NCBI RefSeq assembly: GCF_014207255.1
Contig: NZ_JACHCZ010000002.1
Coordinates: 930,001 to 994,000, forward strand
From: Pseudomonas sp. JAI120
Lineage (GTDB): Bacteria; Pseudomonadota; Gammaproteobacteria; Pseudomonadales; Pseudomonadaceae
Length of the DNA: 64,000 bases
Reading direction: 5' to 3'
The notes under the pieces are model-generated. The model saw only the letters and a program-made list of their open reading frames with translations. It did not search any database and was not told the origin of the DNA. The translations under genes were made by a program, and so were the position numbers. Of the stretch, positions 1 through 9,131 are shown piece after piece (position 1 is the first letter of the stretch; every line of letters starts with the position of its first letter).

Positions 1-636
1 GATCAGATGGGTCAGCCAACTGCCGACACCGGCATAGACCAAAGCACACCAGAACATGTAGCCGGGGATAGTGATACCGAACACTTCAATACTGCCCGAC
101 ACGCCCCACAGGATAATGGAGAACGACACCAGGCTGACCACATTGCGCAGCAGCCCAAGGCCAAGACTCAGCGTGTTCAGGGTAAAGCTATTGAGGTCTT
201 CGGAAATTCGCTGGTCCGGGTTATCGGTGTAGCCGCCCTGCTCCAGCTGGTAGTAGTTCTTGTTGCCAAGCCAGCGGGCGAAGTGTTTTTCGGTCAGCCA
301 TGCGCGCCAGCGAATGGTCAGCATCTGAGTGAGGTAGAGACGGTAGACCGCACCGAGAATCGCCACCGTGGCGATACCGCAGAAATAAACGATCTGCTGC
401 CAGAAGGCGGCGGTGTCCTTCTTTTCCAGAGCGTTATAAAAATCCTTGTACCAGTGGTTAAGCCACACGGAAATGGCCACGCTGAACAGCGACAGGCCGA
501 TCACGACTGCGAGCAACAACCAGGCCTTGCCCTTCTCTTCACTGCGCCAATAGGGCGTGATCATCGCCCACGTTCGGCGAAAAAACTGCCCACGCACCGC
601 GTCGTTGACCGCGGAATACTCAGCGTTCTGATTCAT
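1..636 (-). CDS. ABC exporter, SbmA/YddA-type, 5' part (cut by window edge)
   Basis: This is the N-terminal 212 codons of a protein that runs off the left edge. The visible part starts MNQNAEYSAVND and holds several hydrophobic segments, including a long one around residues 40-60 and another near 95-115. An arginine- and tryptophan-rich stretch (RWRAWLTEKHFARW) follows, then a QLEQGGYTDNPDQRISED region. That pattern is typical of the membrane domain (ABC_membrane_2) of SbmA/BacA/YddA-type transporters, which normally carry their own ATPase at the C-terminus, not visible here. The substrate cannot be told from this part. The gene is co-directional with roxSR but separated from roxR by a 100-bp gap holding a large palindrome, so it is probably its own unit. 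Confidence 0.75.
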   Translation of the reverse strand, partial: MNQNAEYSAVNDAVRGQFFRRTWAMITPYWRSEEKGKAWLLLAVVIGLSLFSVAISVWLNHWYKDFYNALEKKDTAAFWQQIVYFCGIATVAILGAVYRLYLTQMLTIRWRAWLTEKHFARWLGNKNYYQLEQGGYTDNPDQRISEDLNSFTLNTLSLGLGLLRNVVSLVSFSIILWGVSGSIEVFGITIPGYMFWCALVYAGVGSWLTHLI

Positions 637-671
637 CGTTCAGGCTCGATAGGAGGGTGGTGACAGGCGTT

Positions 672-697
672 TGAACCGATCATAGATGATCGGTTCA
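672..697. terminator. Perfect 12-bp inverted repeat between roxR and the ABC exporter
   Basis: Arms at 672-683 and 686-697 are exact reverse complements (TGAACCGATCAT and ATGATCGGTTCA) around a 2-nt centre. It lies just downstream of roxR on the minus strand. No strong T tract follows, so it may be a processing or stability hairpin, or an operator for the exporter gene, rather than a full intrinsic terminator. Confidence 0.5.
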
Positions 698-736
698 GGG
701 CTCCGTGCGGCCTGAAGCGGGTTGTTCAGCTTAGGT

Positions 737-1297
737 TCAGCGGCGTACCGGACGCTTCTGCAGCTTGCGTTGCAGGGTGCGCCGGTGCATGCCCAGGGCG
801 CGGGCAGTGGCAGAGATATTGCCTTCGTGTTCGGTGAGGACGCGCTGGATGTGTTCCCACTGCAGGCGGTCCACCGACATCGGGTTTTCAGGCACCAGGG
901 TGTCGAGGTCGGCGTGCTCGGACAGCAACGCAGCCAGTACGTCATCGGCATCCGCCGGCTTGCACAGGTAGTTGCAGGCACCGCGCTTGATTGCTTCGAC
1001 GGCCGTGGCGATGCTGGAGTAACCGGTGAGGATCACCACGCGCATTTCCGGGTCGAGCTCCAGCAGTTTGGGCAACAGCACCAGGCCGGAGTCGCCGTCC
1101 ATTTTCAGGTCGAGCGCGGCGTAGTCCGGCAAGTCGGCCTGGGCGATGGTCAGGCCTTCTTCGGCGGAGCCTGCGGTGCTCACGCGAAAGCCGCGACGGC
1201 TCATGGCGCGCGCCATCACGCGGGTAAACGTGGCGTCATCATCTACCAGCAACAGATGCGGCAGTTCTTCGCCTTCGACTTGGATCTCGTCACTCAT
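737..1297 (-). CDS. roxR: Response regulator RoxR (RegA/PrrA/ActR type)
   Basis: This 186-aa response regulator is the partner of RoxS, encoded just upstream on the same strand. The receiver domain fills about residues 14-125. The acidic pocket is at D19/D20, the likely phosphorylated aspartate is D63, T91 is the conserved threonine and K113 the conserved lysine. A short Fis-type helix-turn-helix (NISATARALGMHRRTLQRKL) ends the protein, as in the RegA/ActR family. In Pseudomonas the RoxSR pair is known to control respiratory genes such as the cyanide-insensitive oxidase. The start at 1297 is preceded by GAGGAG at a good distance; the 60 nt of upstream open frame lies inside roxS. The roxS stop overlaps this start by 8 nt, which suggests translational coupling. 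Confidence 0.9.
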   Translation of the reverse strand: MSDEIQVEGEELPHLLLVDDDATFTRVMARAMSRRGFRVSTAGSAEEGLTIAQADLPDYAALDLKMDGDSGLVLLPKLLELDPEMRVVILTGYSSIATAVEAIKRGACNYLCKPADADDVLAALLSEHADLDTLVPENPMSVDRLQWEHIQRVLTEHEGNISATARALGMHRRTLQRKLQKRPVRR

Positions 1298-2552
1298 CGA
1301 TATCTCCTCGTGCGACACGGGGCAGGCGCAGCTCGGTGAGCGTGCCGCCTTCCTCATGACTATAGAGCTTCACTGAGCCGCCCGCGCGGGTCACGCTGGC
1401 CTTGCTCAAAAACAGGCCCAGGCCGAAGCCTTTGCCCTTGGTGGTAAAGAAAGGTTTGCCGATCTGCTCAGCAATGGCCAGCGGCACGCCTGCGCCGTGA
1501 TCGCGGATGCTGATCGTCAGGTCATCCACATCCCAGTCCAGCCGGACTTCCAGGCCTTCGGGGCAGGCGTCGGCGGCGTTGTTCAGCAGGTTGAGCAAGG
1601 CTTGGGTCAGGTCCGGCGGTGGCGCCAGGCGCGGAACAGTGCCCTGCCCCAGCAGATGGAAACGGTAGCTGGCCTCGGGGCGCATCAAATGCCAGCGGTT
1701 CAGGGCTTCGTCGAGCCACTGGGTCACGTCCTGCATATCTACCGCCAGGCGGCGATTGGCTTCAGCCGCGCGTACCAGTTGCTGCAAGGTTTGCTTGCAT
1801 TGCTTGACCTGTTCGCGCAGCACGCCGAGATCCTCTTGCAGCACCGGGTCGTGGTGGTCCTGGGTCATTTCGTTGAGCAGCACGCTCATGGTCGCCAACG
1901 GCGTGCCCAATTCGTGAGCCGCACCGGCGGCCTGGGTGGCGACGGCGAGCAGTTGCTGGTCACGCAGGCCTTCTTCGCGGCGAATGGCGCGCAGTTCTTC
2001 CTGGCGGCGCAGCTCTTCGGCCATGCGCGCGGCAAAGAAGGTGATCACGGCGGCAGACAGGGCAAAGCTCAGCCACATCCCGTAGATCTGCAGGTTTTCG
2101 CGGGCGATGGGGAACGTTTGCAACGGATAGAACTGCGCCAGCAGCAAGGTGTACAGGGTCAGGGCGATGCCCGACAGCACCACCGAGTAGCGCCACGGCA
2201 AGGTCACCGCGGCGATGGTCAGTGGCACCAGGTAATAAGAAACGAACGGGTTGGTGGAACCGCCGGAGAAATACAGCAACACACTGTGGATAAACAGGTC
2301 GCAGGCCAATTGCAGGGCGTATTCCAGCTCGGTCACCGGCCATGTGGTACGCAACCGAATGGCGGTAAATACACACAGCACGATGGAGAAACCCAGGGTC
2401 ACGCCCAATTGCAGCCACGGCAGCGGCAGCAGGTCGAACCAATAGGCAAGCCCGACCGAACCGGCCTGTGCGGCCAGTACCAGGGTACGGATGAACGTCA
2501 GGCGCCAAAGGTTCTGGCGGGTGGCGGAAGTCAGTTTTACGGCGGCGAGCAT
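1290..2552 (-). CDS. roxS: Redox sensor histidine kinase RoxS (RegB/PrrB family)
   Basis: This 420-aa membrane histidine kinase has about six hydrophobic segments in residues 15-180. The H-box histidine is H213 in GAAHELGTPLA, and DHGAGVP and GKGFGLGLFL are the ATP-binding G boxes near the C-terminus. Residues 97-103 (GGSTNPF) match the RegB heptapeptide (GGxxNPF) shown in Rhodobacter to bind ubiquinone. C252 sits where RegB has its redox-active cysteine. I infer that it senses the quinone pool and phosphorylates RoxR. The start at 2552 was chosen for its GGGAG ribosome site; the open frame runs much further upstream, but that stretch lies antisense to the SIMPL gene and has no family support. 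Confidence 0.9.
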   Translation of the reverse strand: MLAAVKLTSATRQNLWRLTFIRTLVLAAQAGSVGLAYWFDLLPLPWLQLGVTLGFSIVLCVFTAIRLRTTWPVTELEYALQLACDLFIHSVLLYFSGGSTNPFVSYYLVPLTIAAVTLPWRYSVVLSGIALTLYTLLLAQFYPLQTFPIARENLQIYGMWLSFALSAAVITFFAARMAEELRRQEELRAIRREEGLRDQQLLAVATQAAGAAHELGTPLATMSVLLNEMTQDHHDPVLQEDLGVLREQVKQCKQTLQQLVRAAEANRRLAVDMQDVTQWLDEALNRWHLMRPEASYRFHLLGQGTVPRLAPPPDLTQALLNLLNNAADACPEGLEVRLDWDVDDLTISIRDHGAGVPLAIAEQIGKPFFTTKGKGFGLGLFLSKASVTRAGGSVKLYSHEEGGTLTELRLPRVARGDIDE

Positions 2553-2756
2553 GAGCTCTCCCGATGAGCGCTGCAGGCGGATCGGCAGGAGTATAAACGA
2601 AGCAAGCGCGCTGGCATGGCGCGTGTGGCTCTTTGCCGCAGGCCGAGCGAACAACCGTTCGTCGGCGTCCGCACGATGTGTAGCGAATATGTAAACCCGA
2701 AGAACCCGATACCACCGTCTACAGTCATACCGATACGAACACCCTAAGGAGCTTCC

Positions 2757-3470
2757 ATGTCTCGTTTCACTCGCAGTGCAGTTGTTCTCACCCTCAGTGC
2801 CAGCGCCCTGGCCAGCCTTCCGGCACTGGCCGCCGATGCACTGAATTACAACCAGATATCCCTGCGCGCCGAGGTCAGCCAGGAAGTGGCCCGCGACAAG
2901 ATGATCGTCACCCTCTACACCGAGTCCCAGAACCCCGACCCGGCCAAGCTCGCGGCCGAAATCACCACCACCATGAACAAGGCCCTGGGCCAGGCGCGCG
3001 AAGTCCAAGGCGTGACCCTGCGCCAGGGCAGCCGTAACAGCTACCCGATCTACGACAACAAGAACCAGAAGATCACCGGCTGGCGCGAGCGCGCCGAACT
3101 GCGCCTGGAAAGCGCGGACTTCCCGGCGCTGTCCAAACTCACCGGCGAGTTGCTCAACACCCTGAAAATGGAAAACATGGACTTCGCCATCGCCGACACC
3201 ACGCGCAAGACCAGCGAAGACGCCCTGCTCAAGGACGCGGTTGCCGCCTTTAAAGCACGCGCGCAACTGGCCACCGATGCGTTAGGCGGCAAGGGCTACA
3301 AGATCGTCAACTTGAACTTCAACACCAATGGCTACCCACAACCTTATGCCCGTGGCGGAATGATGATGAAGGCGGCCATGATGGATTCAGCACCGACGCC
3401 GGAAGTGGAGGCAGGTACCAGCCAGGTCAGCATGAGCGCCGATGGGGTGATCGAAGTGCAGATGCCGTAA
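2757..3470 (+). CDS. Periplasmic SIMPL-domain (DUF541) protein
   Basis: This 237-aa protein starts with a clear Sec signal peptide cut after residue 25 or 26 (SLPALAADA). The rest is one SIMPL/DUF541 domain, the fold of E. coli YggE and the periplasmic or outer-membrane proteins of that family. YggE has been tied to oxidative-stress tolerance, but the biochemical role of the family is not settled. AAGGAG lies just before the ATG. It is divergent from roxS across about 204 bp that must hold both promoters. A strong hairpin terminator follows the stop. The pairing with roxSR resembles the P. aeruginosa order, so a link to respiratory stress is possible but not shown. Confidence 0.8.
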   Translation: MSRFTRSAVVLTLSASALASLPALAADALNYNQISLRAEVSQEVARDKMIVTLYTESQNPDPAKLAAEITTTMNKALGQAREVQGVTLRQGSRNSYPIYDNKNQKITGWRERAELRLESADFPALSKLTGELLNTLKMENMDFAIADTTRKTSEDALLKDAVAAFKARAQLATDALGGKGYKIVNLNFNTNGYPQPYARGGMMMKAAMMDSAPTPEVEAGTSQVSMSADGVIEVQMP

Positions 3471-3490
3471 CCCCTACCCGACAAACCTGA

Positions 3491-3522
3491 ACGGCGGTAA
3501 CCTCGGTGACCGCCGTTTTTGT
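3491..3522 (+). terminator. Intrinsic terminator after the SIMPL gene
   Basis: An 8-bp stem (ACGGCGGT at 3491-3498 with ACCGCCGT at 3509-3516) is followed by a T tract. It separates the SIMPL gene from the first dppA. Confidence 0.85.
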
Positions 3523-3562
3523 TTGGGCAGCTTTTATATGCCTGCCACTTTTAGGGGTCTCC

Positions 3563-5164
3563 ATGGAAAGAACCACCTTCAAACCACTCCTCTTTACCGC
3601 CGGCCTGCTGGCCTTTATGCCGATGGCCCACGCAGCCAGCACCCTGGTCTACTGCTCCGAAGCCAGCCCCGCCGGTTTCGACCCCAGCCAGTACACCAGC
3701 GGCACCGACTTCGATGCGTCCGCCGAAACCGTGTTCAACCGCTTGACCCAGTTCAAGCGTGGCGGCACCGAAGTGGAACCAGGCCTGGCCACCCGCTGGG
3801 AGGTGTCCAAAGACGGCCTGACCTACACCTTCCACCTGCGCGATGGCGTCAAGTTCCACACCACTGACTTCTTCAAACCCACCCGCGATTTCAACGCGGA
3901 TGACGTGCTGTTTACCTTCAATCGCCTGCTGGATGCCGAGAGCCCGTTCCGCAAGGCCTACCCTTCCGAATCGCCGTACTTCACCGACATGGGCCTGAAC
4001 ACCACGATCAAGAGCGTCGACAAACTCGACGAGCACACCGTGCGTTTCAACCTGAACAACGTCGATGCCTCGTTCGTGCAGAACCTGGCCATGAGTTTCG
4101 CCTCCGTGCAATCGGCCGAGTACGCCGCCCAGCTATTGAAGGAAGGCAAGGCCGAAGACATCAACCAGAAACCGGTGGGCACCGGGCCGTTCGTGTTCAA
4201 GCGTTACCAGAAGGACTCGCAGATCCGCTACGTGGCAAATAAACAGTATTGGAAACCCGAGGATGTGAAGCTCGACAACCTGGTGTTCGCCATCACCCCG
4301 GACGCCGCCTCGCGCCTGCAAAAGCTCAAGGCCGGCGAATGCCAGGTCAGCGGCTACCCGCGCCCGTCGGACATCGAGGTGATGAAGCAGGACCCCAACC
4401 TGCGCGTGCTGCAGCAAGCCGGTTTCAACCTGGGCTTTCTGGCCTACAACGTGACCCATCCACCGCTGGATCAACTCAAGGTCCGCCAGGCCCTGGACAT
4501 GGCCATCGACAAGCCGGCGATCATCAAGGCCGTGTACCAGAGCGCCGGACAATTGGCGCAGAACGCACTGCCACCGGCGCAGTGGTCTTATGACCCGTCC
4601 ATCAAGGATGCCCCGCACGATCCGACCAAGGCCCGCGCGCTACTAAAAGAAGCAGGGGTTGCACCAGGTACCACCATCAACCTGTGGGCGATGACCGTGC
4701 AACGCGCCTCCAATCCGAATGCACGCATGTCGGCACAAATGATCCAGCAGGATTGGGAGAAAGTCGGCATCAAGGCCAATATCGTCAGCTATGAGTGGGG
4801 CGAATACATCAAGCGCGCCAAAAATGGCGAGCACGATGCGATGATTTATGGCTGGACCGGCGACAACGGCGACCCGGATAACTGGCTCGGTGTGCTCTAC
4901 AGTTGTGCTGCGGTCAAGGGCAGCAACTACGCCAAATGGTGTAACCCCGCCTATGACAAGCTGGTGCAGCAGGCCAAAGTCAGCAGTGACCGTGAACAGC
5001 GCATCAAGTGGTATCAACAGGCACAGAAAATCCTTAAGGAACAAGTACCTATAACGCCTATTGCAAACTCGACGGTTTTCCAACCGCTGCGCAGGGAAGT
5101 GAAGGACTTCAAGATCAGCCCCTTCGGGCTGACACCGTTCTACGGCGTGAGTCTAGATAAGTAA
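3563..5164 (+). CDS. Dipeptide ABC transporter substrate-binding protein, copy 1
   Basis: This 533-aa periplasmic binding protein belongs to the SBP_bac_5 (DppA/OppA) family. Its signal peptide is cut after about residue 24 (PMAHA). The mature N-terminus (STLVYCSEASPAGFDP) is the form shared by all four binding proteins in this cluster. WGEYIKRAKNGEHD and GDNGDPDNWL lie in the C-terminal lobe. The start at 3563 has AGGGG upstream; an upstream in-frame start would fall within the preceding terminator and lose the signal peptide. It has no permease of its own and very likely feeds DppBCDF downstream, as shown for the P. aeruginosa DppA paralogues. Paralogues usually differ in peptide preference; the ligand cannot be read from sequence. 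Confidence 0.9.
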   Translation: MERTTFKPLLFTAGLLAFMPMAHAASTLVYCSEASPAGFDPSQYTSGTDFDASAETVFNRLTQFKRGGTEVEPGLATRWEVSKDGLTYTFHLRDGVKFHTTDFFKPTRDFNADDVLFTFNRLLDAESPFRKAYPSESPYFTDMGLNTTIKSVDKLDEHTVRFNLNNVDASFVQNLAMSFASVQSAEYAAQLLKEGKAEDINQKPVGTGPFVFKRYQKDSQIRYVANKQYWKPEDVKLDNLVFAITPDAASRLQKLKAGECQVSGYPRPSDIEVMKQDPNLRVLQQAGFNLGFLAYNVTHPPLDQLKVRQALDMAIDKPAIIKAVYQSAGQLAQNALPPAQWSYDPSIKDAPHDPTKARALLKEAGVAPGTTINLWAMTVQRASNPNARMSAQMIQQDWEKVGIKANIVSYEWGEYIKRAKNGEHDAMIYGWTGDNGDPDNWLGVLYSCAAVKGSNYAKWCNPAYDKLVQQAKVSSDREQRIKWYQQAQKILKEQVPITPIANSTVFQPLRREVKDFKISPFGLTPFYGVSLDK

Positions 5165-5175
5165 CAGCAATGCCC

Positions 5176-5203
5176 CAACCGAGTGCGCCAGACGCCTCGG
5201 TTG
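5176..5203 (+). terminator. Hairpin after dppA copy 1
   Basis: An 8-bp perfect stem (CAACCGAG at 5176-5183, CTCGGTTG at 5196-5203) follows 12 nt after the stop. No T run follows, so it may be Rho-associated or protect the mRNA 3' end. Confidence 0.5.
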
Positions 5204-5422
5204 ACCCTTCGTGGTGCGCGCCATGCACCGAAAAAAACCTATAAATATGCTCAAATATGTCAAAACTTTCATAATTGCGACATTCCTGTACGTTCGTACC
5301 ACTCTTTCTACCTTCCAACGGTTCAGCATCTTGCAATGGGTATGGCGCCTGCATAAGTATCCGCAGGCCGACTCACGAGGTCGCCCTCACCACCAAAAAT
5401 GACAACAAATCATGAGGCCAAC

Positions 5423-7051
5423 ATGCTTAAACACGCAGTCCTTCCGTTATTAGTGAGCGCTGGCCTTATGGCCGCGGCCCCTTTCGCCCAAGCGGCGACT
5501 AACCTGGTGTTCTGCTCCGAAGGGAGCCCGGCCGGTTTTGACCCAGGCCAGTACACCACCGGAACAGACTTCGATGCCTCGGCCGAAACCATGTTCAACC
5601 GTCTGAGCCAGTTCGAACGAGGCGGCACCGCCGTTGTTCCTGGCCTTGCCACCAGCTGGGACGTGTCCCCGGATGGCCTGACCTACACCTTCCACCTGCG
5701 CGAAGGCGTCAAGTTCCATACCACCCCGTACTTCAAGCCCACCCGTGAGTTCTCGGCTGACGACGTACTGTTCACCTTCAACCGGATGATCAATAAAGAC
5801 GATCCATTCCGTAAGGCTTACCCCACTGAGTTCCCGTACTTCACGGACATGGGGATGGACACCAACATCAAGAACATCGAGAAGGTCGATGCCCACACCG
5901 TCAAGTTCACCCTTGGCACCGTGGACGCCGCTTTCATCCAGAACCTGGCAATGAGCTTCGCTTCCATCCAATCGGCTGAATACGCAGCCCAACTGTTGAA
6001 GGAAGGCAAACCTGCGGACATCAACCAGAAACCGGTCGGTACTGGCCCGTTCGTATTCAAGAGCTACCAGAAAGACTCGAACATTCGCTACACCGGCAAC
6101 AAGGACTACTGGAAACCTGAAGACGTGAAGATCGATAACCTGATCTTCGCCATCACCACCGACCCGTCGGTGCGTATCCAGAAGCTGAAGAAAAACGAGT
6201 GCCAGATCACCCTGTTCCCACGTCCGGCCGACCTCAAGGCGCTGGGTGAAGACAAGGACCTGAAACTGCCGCACCAGGCCGGTTTCAACCTGGGCTATGT
6301 CGCCTACAACGTCATGGACAAGATCAAGGGCAGCGACCAGCCAAACCCACTGGCTGACCTGCGCGTACGCCAGGCGCTGGACATGTCGGTGAACAAGCAG
6401 CAGATCATCGACTCCGTCTACCAGGGCGCAGGTCAACTGGCGGTCAACGCCATGCCGCCAACCCAATGGTCCTACGACAACACCATCAAGGACGCCAAGT
6501 ACGATCCCGAGAAAGCCAAGGCGCTGCTCAAGGAAGCGGGTGTCAAGGAAGGTACCGAGATCGTTCTGTGGGCGATGCCCGTTCAGCGTCCGTACAACCC
6601 GAACGCCAAGCTGATGGCTGAAATGCTGCAAAACGACTGGTCCAAGATCGGCCTGAAGGTCAAGATCACCAGCTACGAGTGGGGCGAGTACATCAAGCGC
6701 TCTAAAGGCGGCGAGAACCAGGCCATGATCATTGGCTGGAGCGGCGACAACGGTGACCCGGACAACTGGCTGAACGTGCTGTTCGGCTGCGACTCCCTGG
6801 CCGGCAACAACTTCTCCAAGTGGTGCGACAAGAAATTCGACGGCGTCGTGAAAGAAGCCAAGGCTACGTCGGACGTCGCCAAACGCACCGAGCTGTATAA
6901 GCAGGCGCAACATATCCTCAAAGATGCAGTCCCGATGACACCTATCGCGCACTCGACGGTGTATCAACCCATGCGCAACACCGTACAGGACTTCAAGATC
7001 AGCCCGTTTGGCCTGAACTCCTTCTATGGCGTGAGCGTAAGCGGCAAGTAA
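5423..7051 (+). CDS. Dipeptide ABC transporter substrate-binding protein, copy 2
   Basis: This 542-aa SBP_bac_5 protein is a close paralogue of its neighbours. The signal peptide is cut after APFAQA (about residue 24 from the chosen start) and the mature protein begins TNLVFCSEGSPAGFD. It differs from copies 1 and 3 by a short insertion near the middle (MDKIKGSDQPNPLADL), so its loop is longer there. I chose the start at 5423 (MLKHAVLPLL), which follows GAGG, because the eight extra upstream codons would put charged residues before the signal peptide. About 258 bp separate it from copy 1, with a hairpin, so it probably has its own promoter. It most likely delivers di- or tripeptides to DppBCDF. 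Confidence 0.88.
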   Translation: MLKHAVLPLLVSAGLMAAAPFAQAATNLVFCSEGSPAGFDPGQYTTGTDFDASAETMFNRLSQFERGGTAVVPGLATSWDVSPDGLTYTFHLREGVKFHTTPYFKPTREFSADDVLFTFNRMINKDDPFRKAYPTEFPYFTDMGMDTNIKNIEKVDAHTVKFTLGTVDAAFIQNLAMSFASIQSAEYAAQLLKEGKPADINQKPVGTGPFVFKSYQKDSNIRYTGNKDYWKPEDVKIDNLIFAITTDPSVRIQKLKKNECQITLFPRPADLKALGEDKDLKLPHQAGFNLGYVAYNVMDKIKGSDQPNPLADLRVRQALDMSVNKQQIIDSVYQGAGQLAVNAMPPTQWSYDNTIKDAKYDPEKAKALLKEAGVKEGTEIVLWAMPVQRPYNPNAKLMAEMLQNDWSKIGLKVKITSYEWGEYIKRSKGGENQAMIIGWSGDNGDPDNWLNVLFGCDSLAGNNFSKWCDKKFDGVVKEAKATSDVAKRTELYKQAQHILKDAVPMTPIAHSTVYQPMRNTVQDFKISPFGLNSFYGVSVSGK

Positions 7052-7355
7052 GGACCAATGACGGTGGCGCTTCATAACGTCGCCGTTATTGCATCCGCCT
7101 GGACCGTAGGAAATAGACCACGCTAGCAATCGCCGCGTCCTACAGCTGCGAACTGCGACAAGCAGCTCTTTTGCCTACAAGGTCAGTCCGATTTGGCGCA
7201 TTTACTGCGAAGTCCGCGACCCATACCGTCGTAGGACAGCAGAGGCTCCAACCTGGAAAAGGCACTTGCTGTGTGTGGGATCAGTAATGTCACCCTGGCC
7301 GTACGCCCGGGTGATTGCTTGCTGATGACAACTACAAACAAGGATCGGGATCGTC
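7052..7355 (+). promoter_or_regulatory. Intergenic leader before dppA copy 3, with a hairpin at its start
   Basis: This 304-bp gap has one structure I can support: arms at 7057-7069 and 7078-7090 that pair over 13 positions when G-U pairs are allowed, just after the stop of copy 2. It may act as a weak terminator. The rest presumably holds the promoter of copy 3, but I see no clear promoter elements. Confidence 0.4.
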
Positions 7356-8960
7356 ATGCGCCATACCACCGTTCTATCCGCAATTTTTGGCTCCAGCCTG
7401 CTGGCCATAGCCACGATGGGCCAGGCGGCCGACAAGAAGAGCCTGGTGTTCTGCTCCGAAGGCAGCCCGGCGGGGTTCGACACCGCGCAATACACCACCG
7501 CCACCGATAACGATGTGGCCGAGCCGCTGTACAACCGCCTGGTTGAGTTTGAAAAGGGCGCGACCAACGTCGTACCTGGACTGGCGACCAAGTGGGATAT
7601 TTCCGAAGACGGCCTGACCTACACCTTTCACCTGCGTGAAGGGGTGAAATTCCACAGCAACAAGGAATTCAAGCCGACGCGGGACTTCAACGCCGACGAC
7701 GTGCTGTTCACCTTCAACCGCATGCTTGACCCCGACCACCCGTTTCGCAAGGCCTACCCCACCGAGTTTCCGTATTTCAACGGGATGAGCCTGAACAAGA
7801 ACATCGCCAAGGTCGAAAAAACCGATCCGCACACCGTGGTGATGACGCTCAACTCGGTCGACGCTGCGTTCGTGCAGAACATCGCCATGAGCTTTGCCGC
7901 CATCCTGTCGGCCGAATACGCCGAGCAGTTGCTCAAGGAAGGCAAGCCCAGCGACATCAACCAGAAGCCGATCGGCACTGGCCCCTTTGTCTTCCAGCGC
8001 TACCAGAAAGACTCGCAGATCCGCTATGTGGGTAACAAACAGTACTGGGACCCGAGCAAGGTCAAGCTGGACCAGCTGATTTTTGCCATCAACACCGACG
8101 CCTCGGTGCGCGTGCAAAAGCTCAAGGCCGGCGAATGCCAGGTCACCCTGCATCCCCGCCCGGCCGACGTCGACGCGCTCAAGGCCGACCCGAACCTGCA
8201 ACTGCTGACCAAGCCGGGTTTCAACTTGGGCTACATCGCCTACAACGTGCGCCACAAGCCGTTCGACCAGCTCGAAGTGCGCCAGGCGCTGGACATGGCG
8301 GTGAACAAGCAGAGCATCTTGAATGCCGTGTACCAGGGCGCGGGGCAGTTGGCAGTCAATGCCATGCCACCGACCCAATGGTCCTACGACGACAGCATCA
8401 AGGACGCCGCCTACAACCCGGAAAAAGCCAAGGAACTGCTCAAGGCCGCCGGCGTGAAGGAAGGTACCGAGATCACCCTGTGGGCGATGCCGGTGCAACG
8501 GCCGTACAACCCCAACGCCAAGCTGATGGCCGAGATGCTGCAAAGCGACTGGGCCAAGATCGGACTGAAGGTCAAGATCGTCAGCTACGAGTGGGGCGAA
8601 TACATCAAGCGCACCAAGAACGGTGAGCACGATGTCAGCCTGATCGGCTGGACCGGCGACAACGGTGACCCGGACAACTGGCTGGGCACCCTCTACAGCT
8701 GCGACGCCATCGGTGGGAACAACTACTCAATGTGGTGTGACCCGGCGTACGACAAGCTGATCAAGCAAGCCAAGGTCGTCACCGACCGAGAACAAAGGAC
8801 TGTTCTGTACAAACAGGCGCAGCAACTGCTCAAGCAGCAGGTGCCGATCACGCCCGTAGCCCACTCGACGGTCAATCAGCCGTTAAGCGTCAAAGTCGAA
8901 GGATTCAAAGTAAGCCCCTTCGGCCGCAACGTGTTCTCGGGCGTCAGTATTACCCCATAA
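7356..8960 (+). CDS. Dipeptide ABC transporter substrate-binding protein, copy 3
   Basis: This 534-aa SBP_bac_5 protein has a signal peptide cut after GQA (about residue 24), giving a mature start ADKKSLVFCSEGSPAGFD. It shares the WGEYIKRTKNGEHD and GDNGDPDNWL blocks with copies 1 and 2 and lacks the mid-protein insertion of copy 2. It lies directly upstream of the porin gene. In P. aeruginosa the equivalent position holds a DppA paralogue that works with the same DppBCDF. Ligand specificity cannot be read from the sequence. The gap to the porin is 171 bp, so the two may or may not be one transcript. Confidence 0.88.
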   Translation: MRHTTVLSAIFGSSLLAIATMGQAADKKSLVFCSEGSPAGFDTAQYTTATDNDVAEPLYNRLVEFEKGATNVVPGLATKWDISEDGLTYTFHLREGVKFHSNKEFKPTRDFNADDVLFTFNRMLDPDHPFRKAYPTEFPYFNGMSLNKNIAKVEKTDPHTVVMTLNSVDAAFVQNIAMSFAAILSAEYAEQLLKEGKPSDINQKPIGTGPFVFQRYQKDSQIRYVGNKQYWDPSKVKLDQLIFAINTDASVRVQKLKAGECQVTLHPRPADVDALKADPNLQLLTKPGFNLGYIAYNVRHKPFDQLEVRQALDMAVNKQSILNAVYQGAGQLAVNAMPPTQWSYDDSIKDAAYNPEKAKELLKAAGVKEGTEITLWAMPVQRPYNPNAKLMAEMLQSDWAKIGLKVKIVSYEWGEYIKRTKNGEHDVSLIGWTGDNGDPDNWLGTLYSCDAIGGNNYSMWCDPAYDKLIKQAKVVTDREQRTVLYKQAQQLLKQQVPITPVAHSTVNQPLSVKVEGFKVSPFGRNVFSGVSITP

Positions 8961-9131
8961 GAAAATAACCGGATTGCAGGGAGCGAAGTTGGCTCTCTCG
9001 CAAACGCGCAGCCTTTTGTTGGGATTTTTCCTACAGCAAACGTTTGCACCAGCTTGATCGAGTTACACACCCAATAGCCGGATCACCAAAAAAGACCGGC
9101 ATTAAAAAGAGAACCAAAGGAGCTTCAACCC

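Noticed and set aside
7..663. Open frame of 218 codons on the plus strand at the left edge
   Set aside because: It lies antisense to the ABC exporter, whose sequence has clear membrane-domain features; the plus-strand protein is low in hydrophobic order and has no family look.
5450..7129. 559-codon open frame antisense to dppA copy 2
   Set aside because: A GC-rich mirror of a real gene: similar long antisense frames occur opposite the other dppA copies, and its composition (V, L, H, G, R excess) is typical of shadows.
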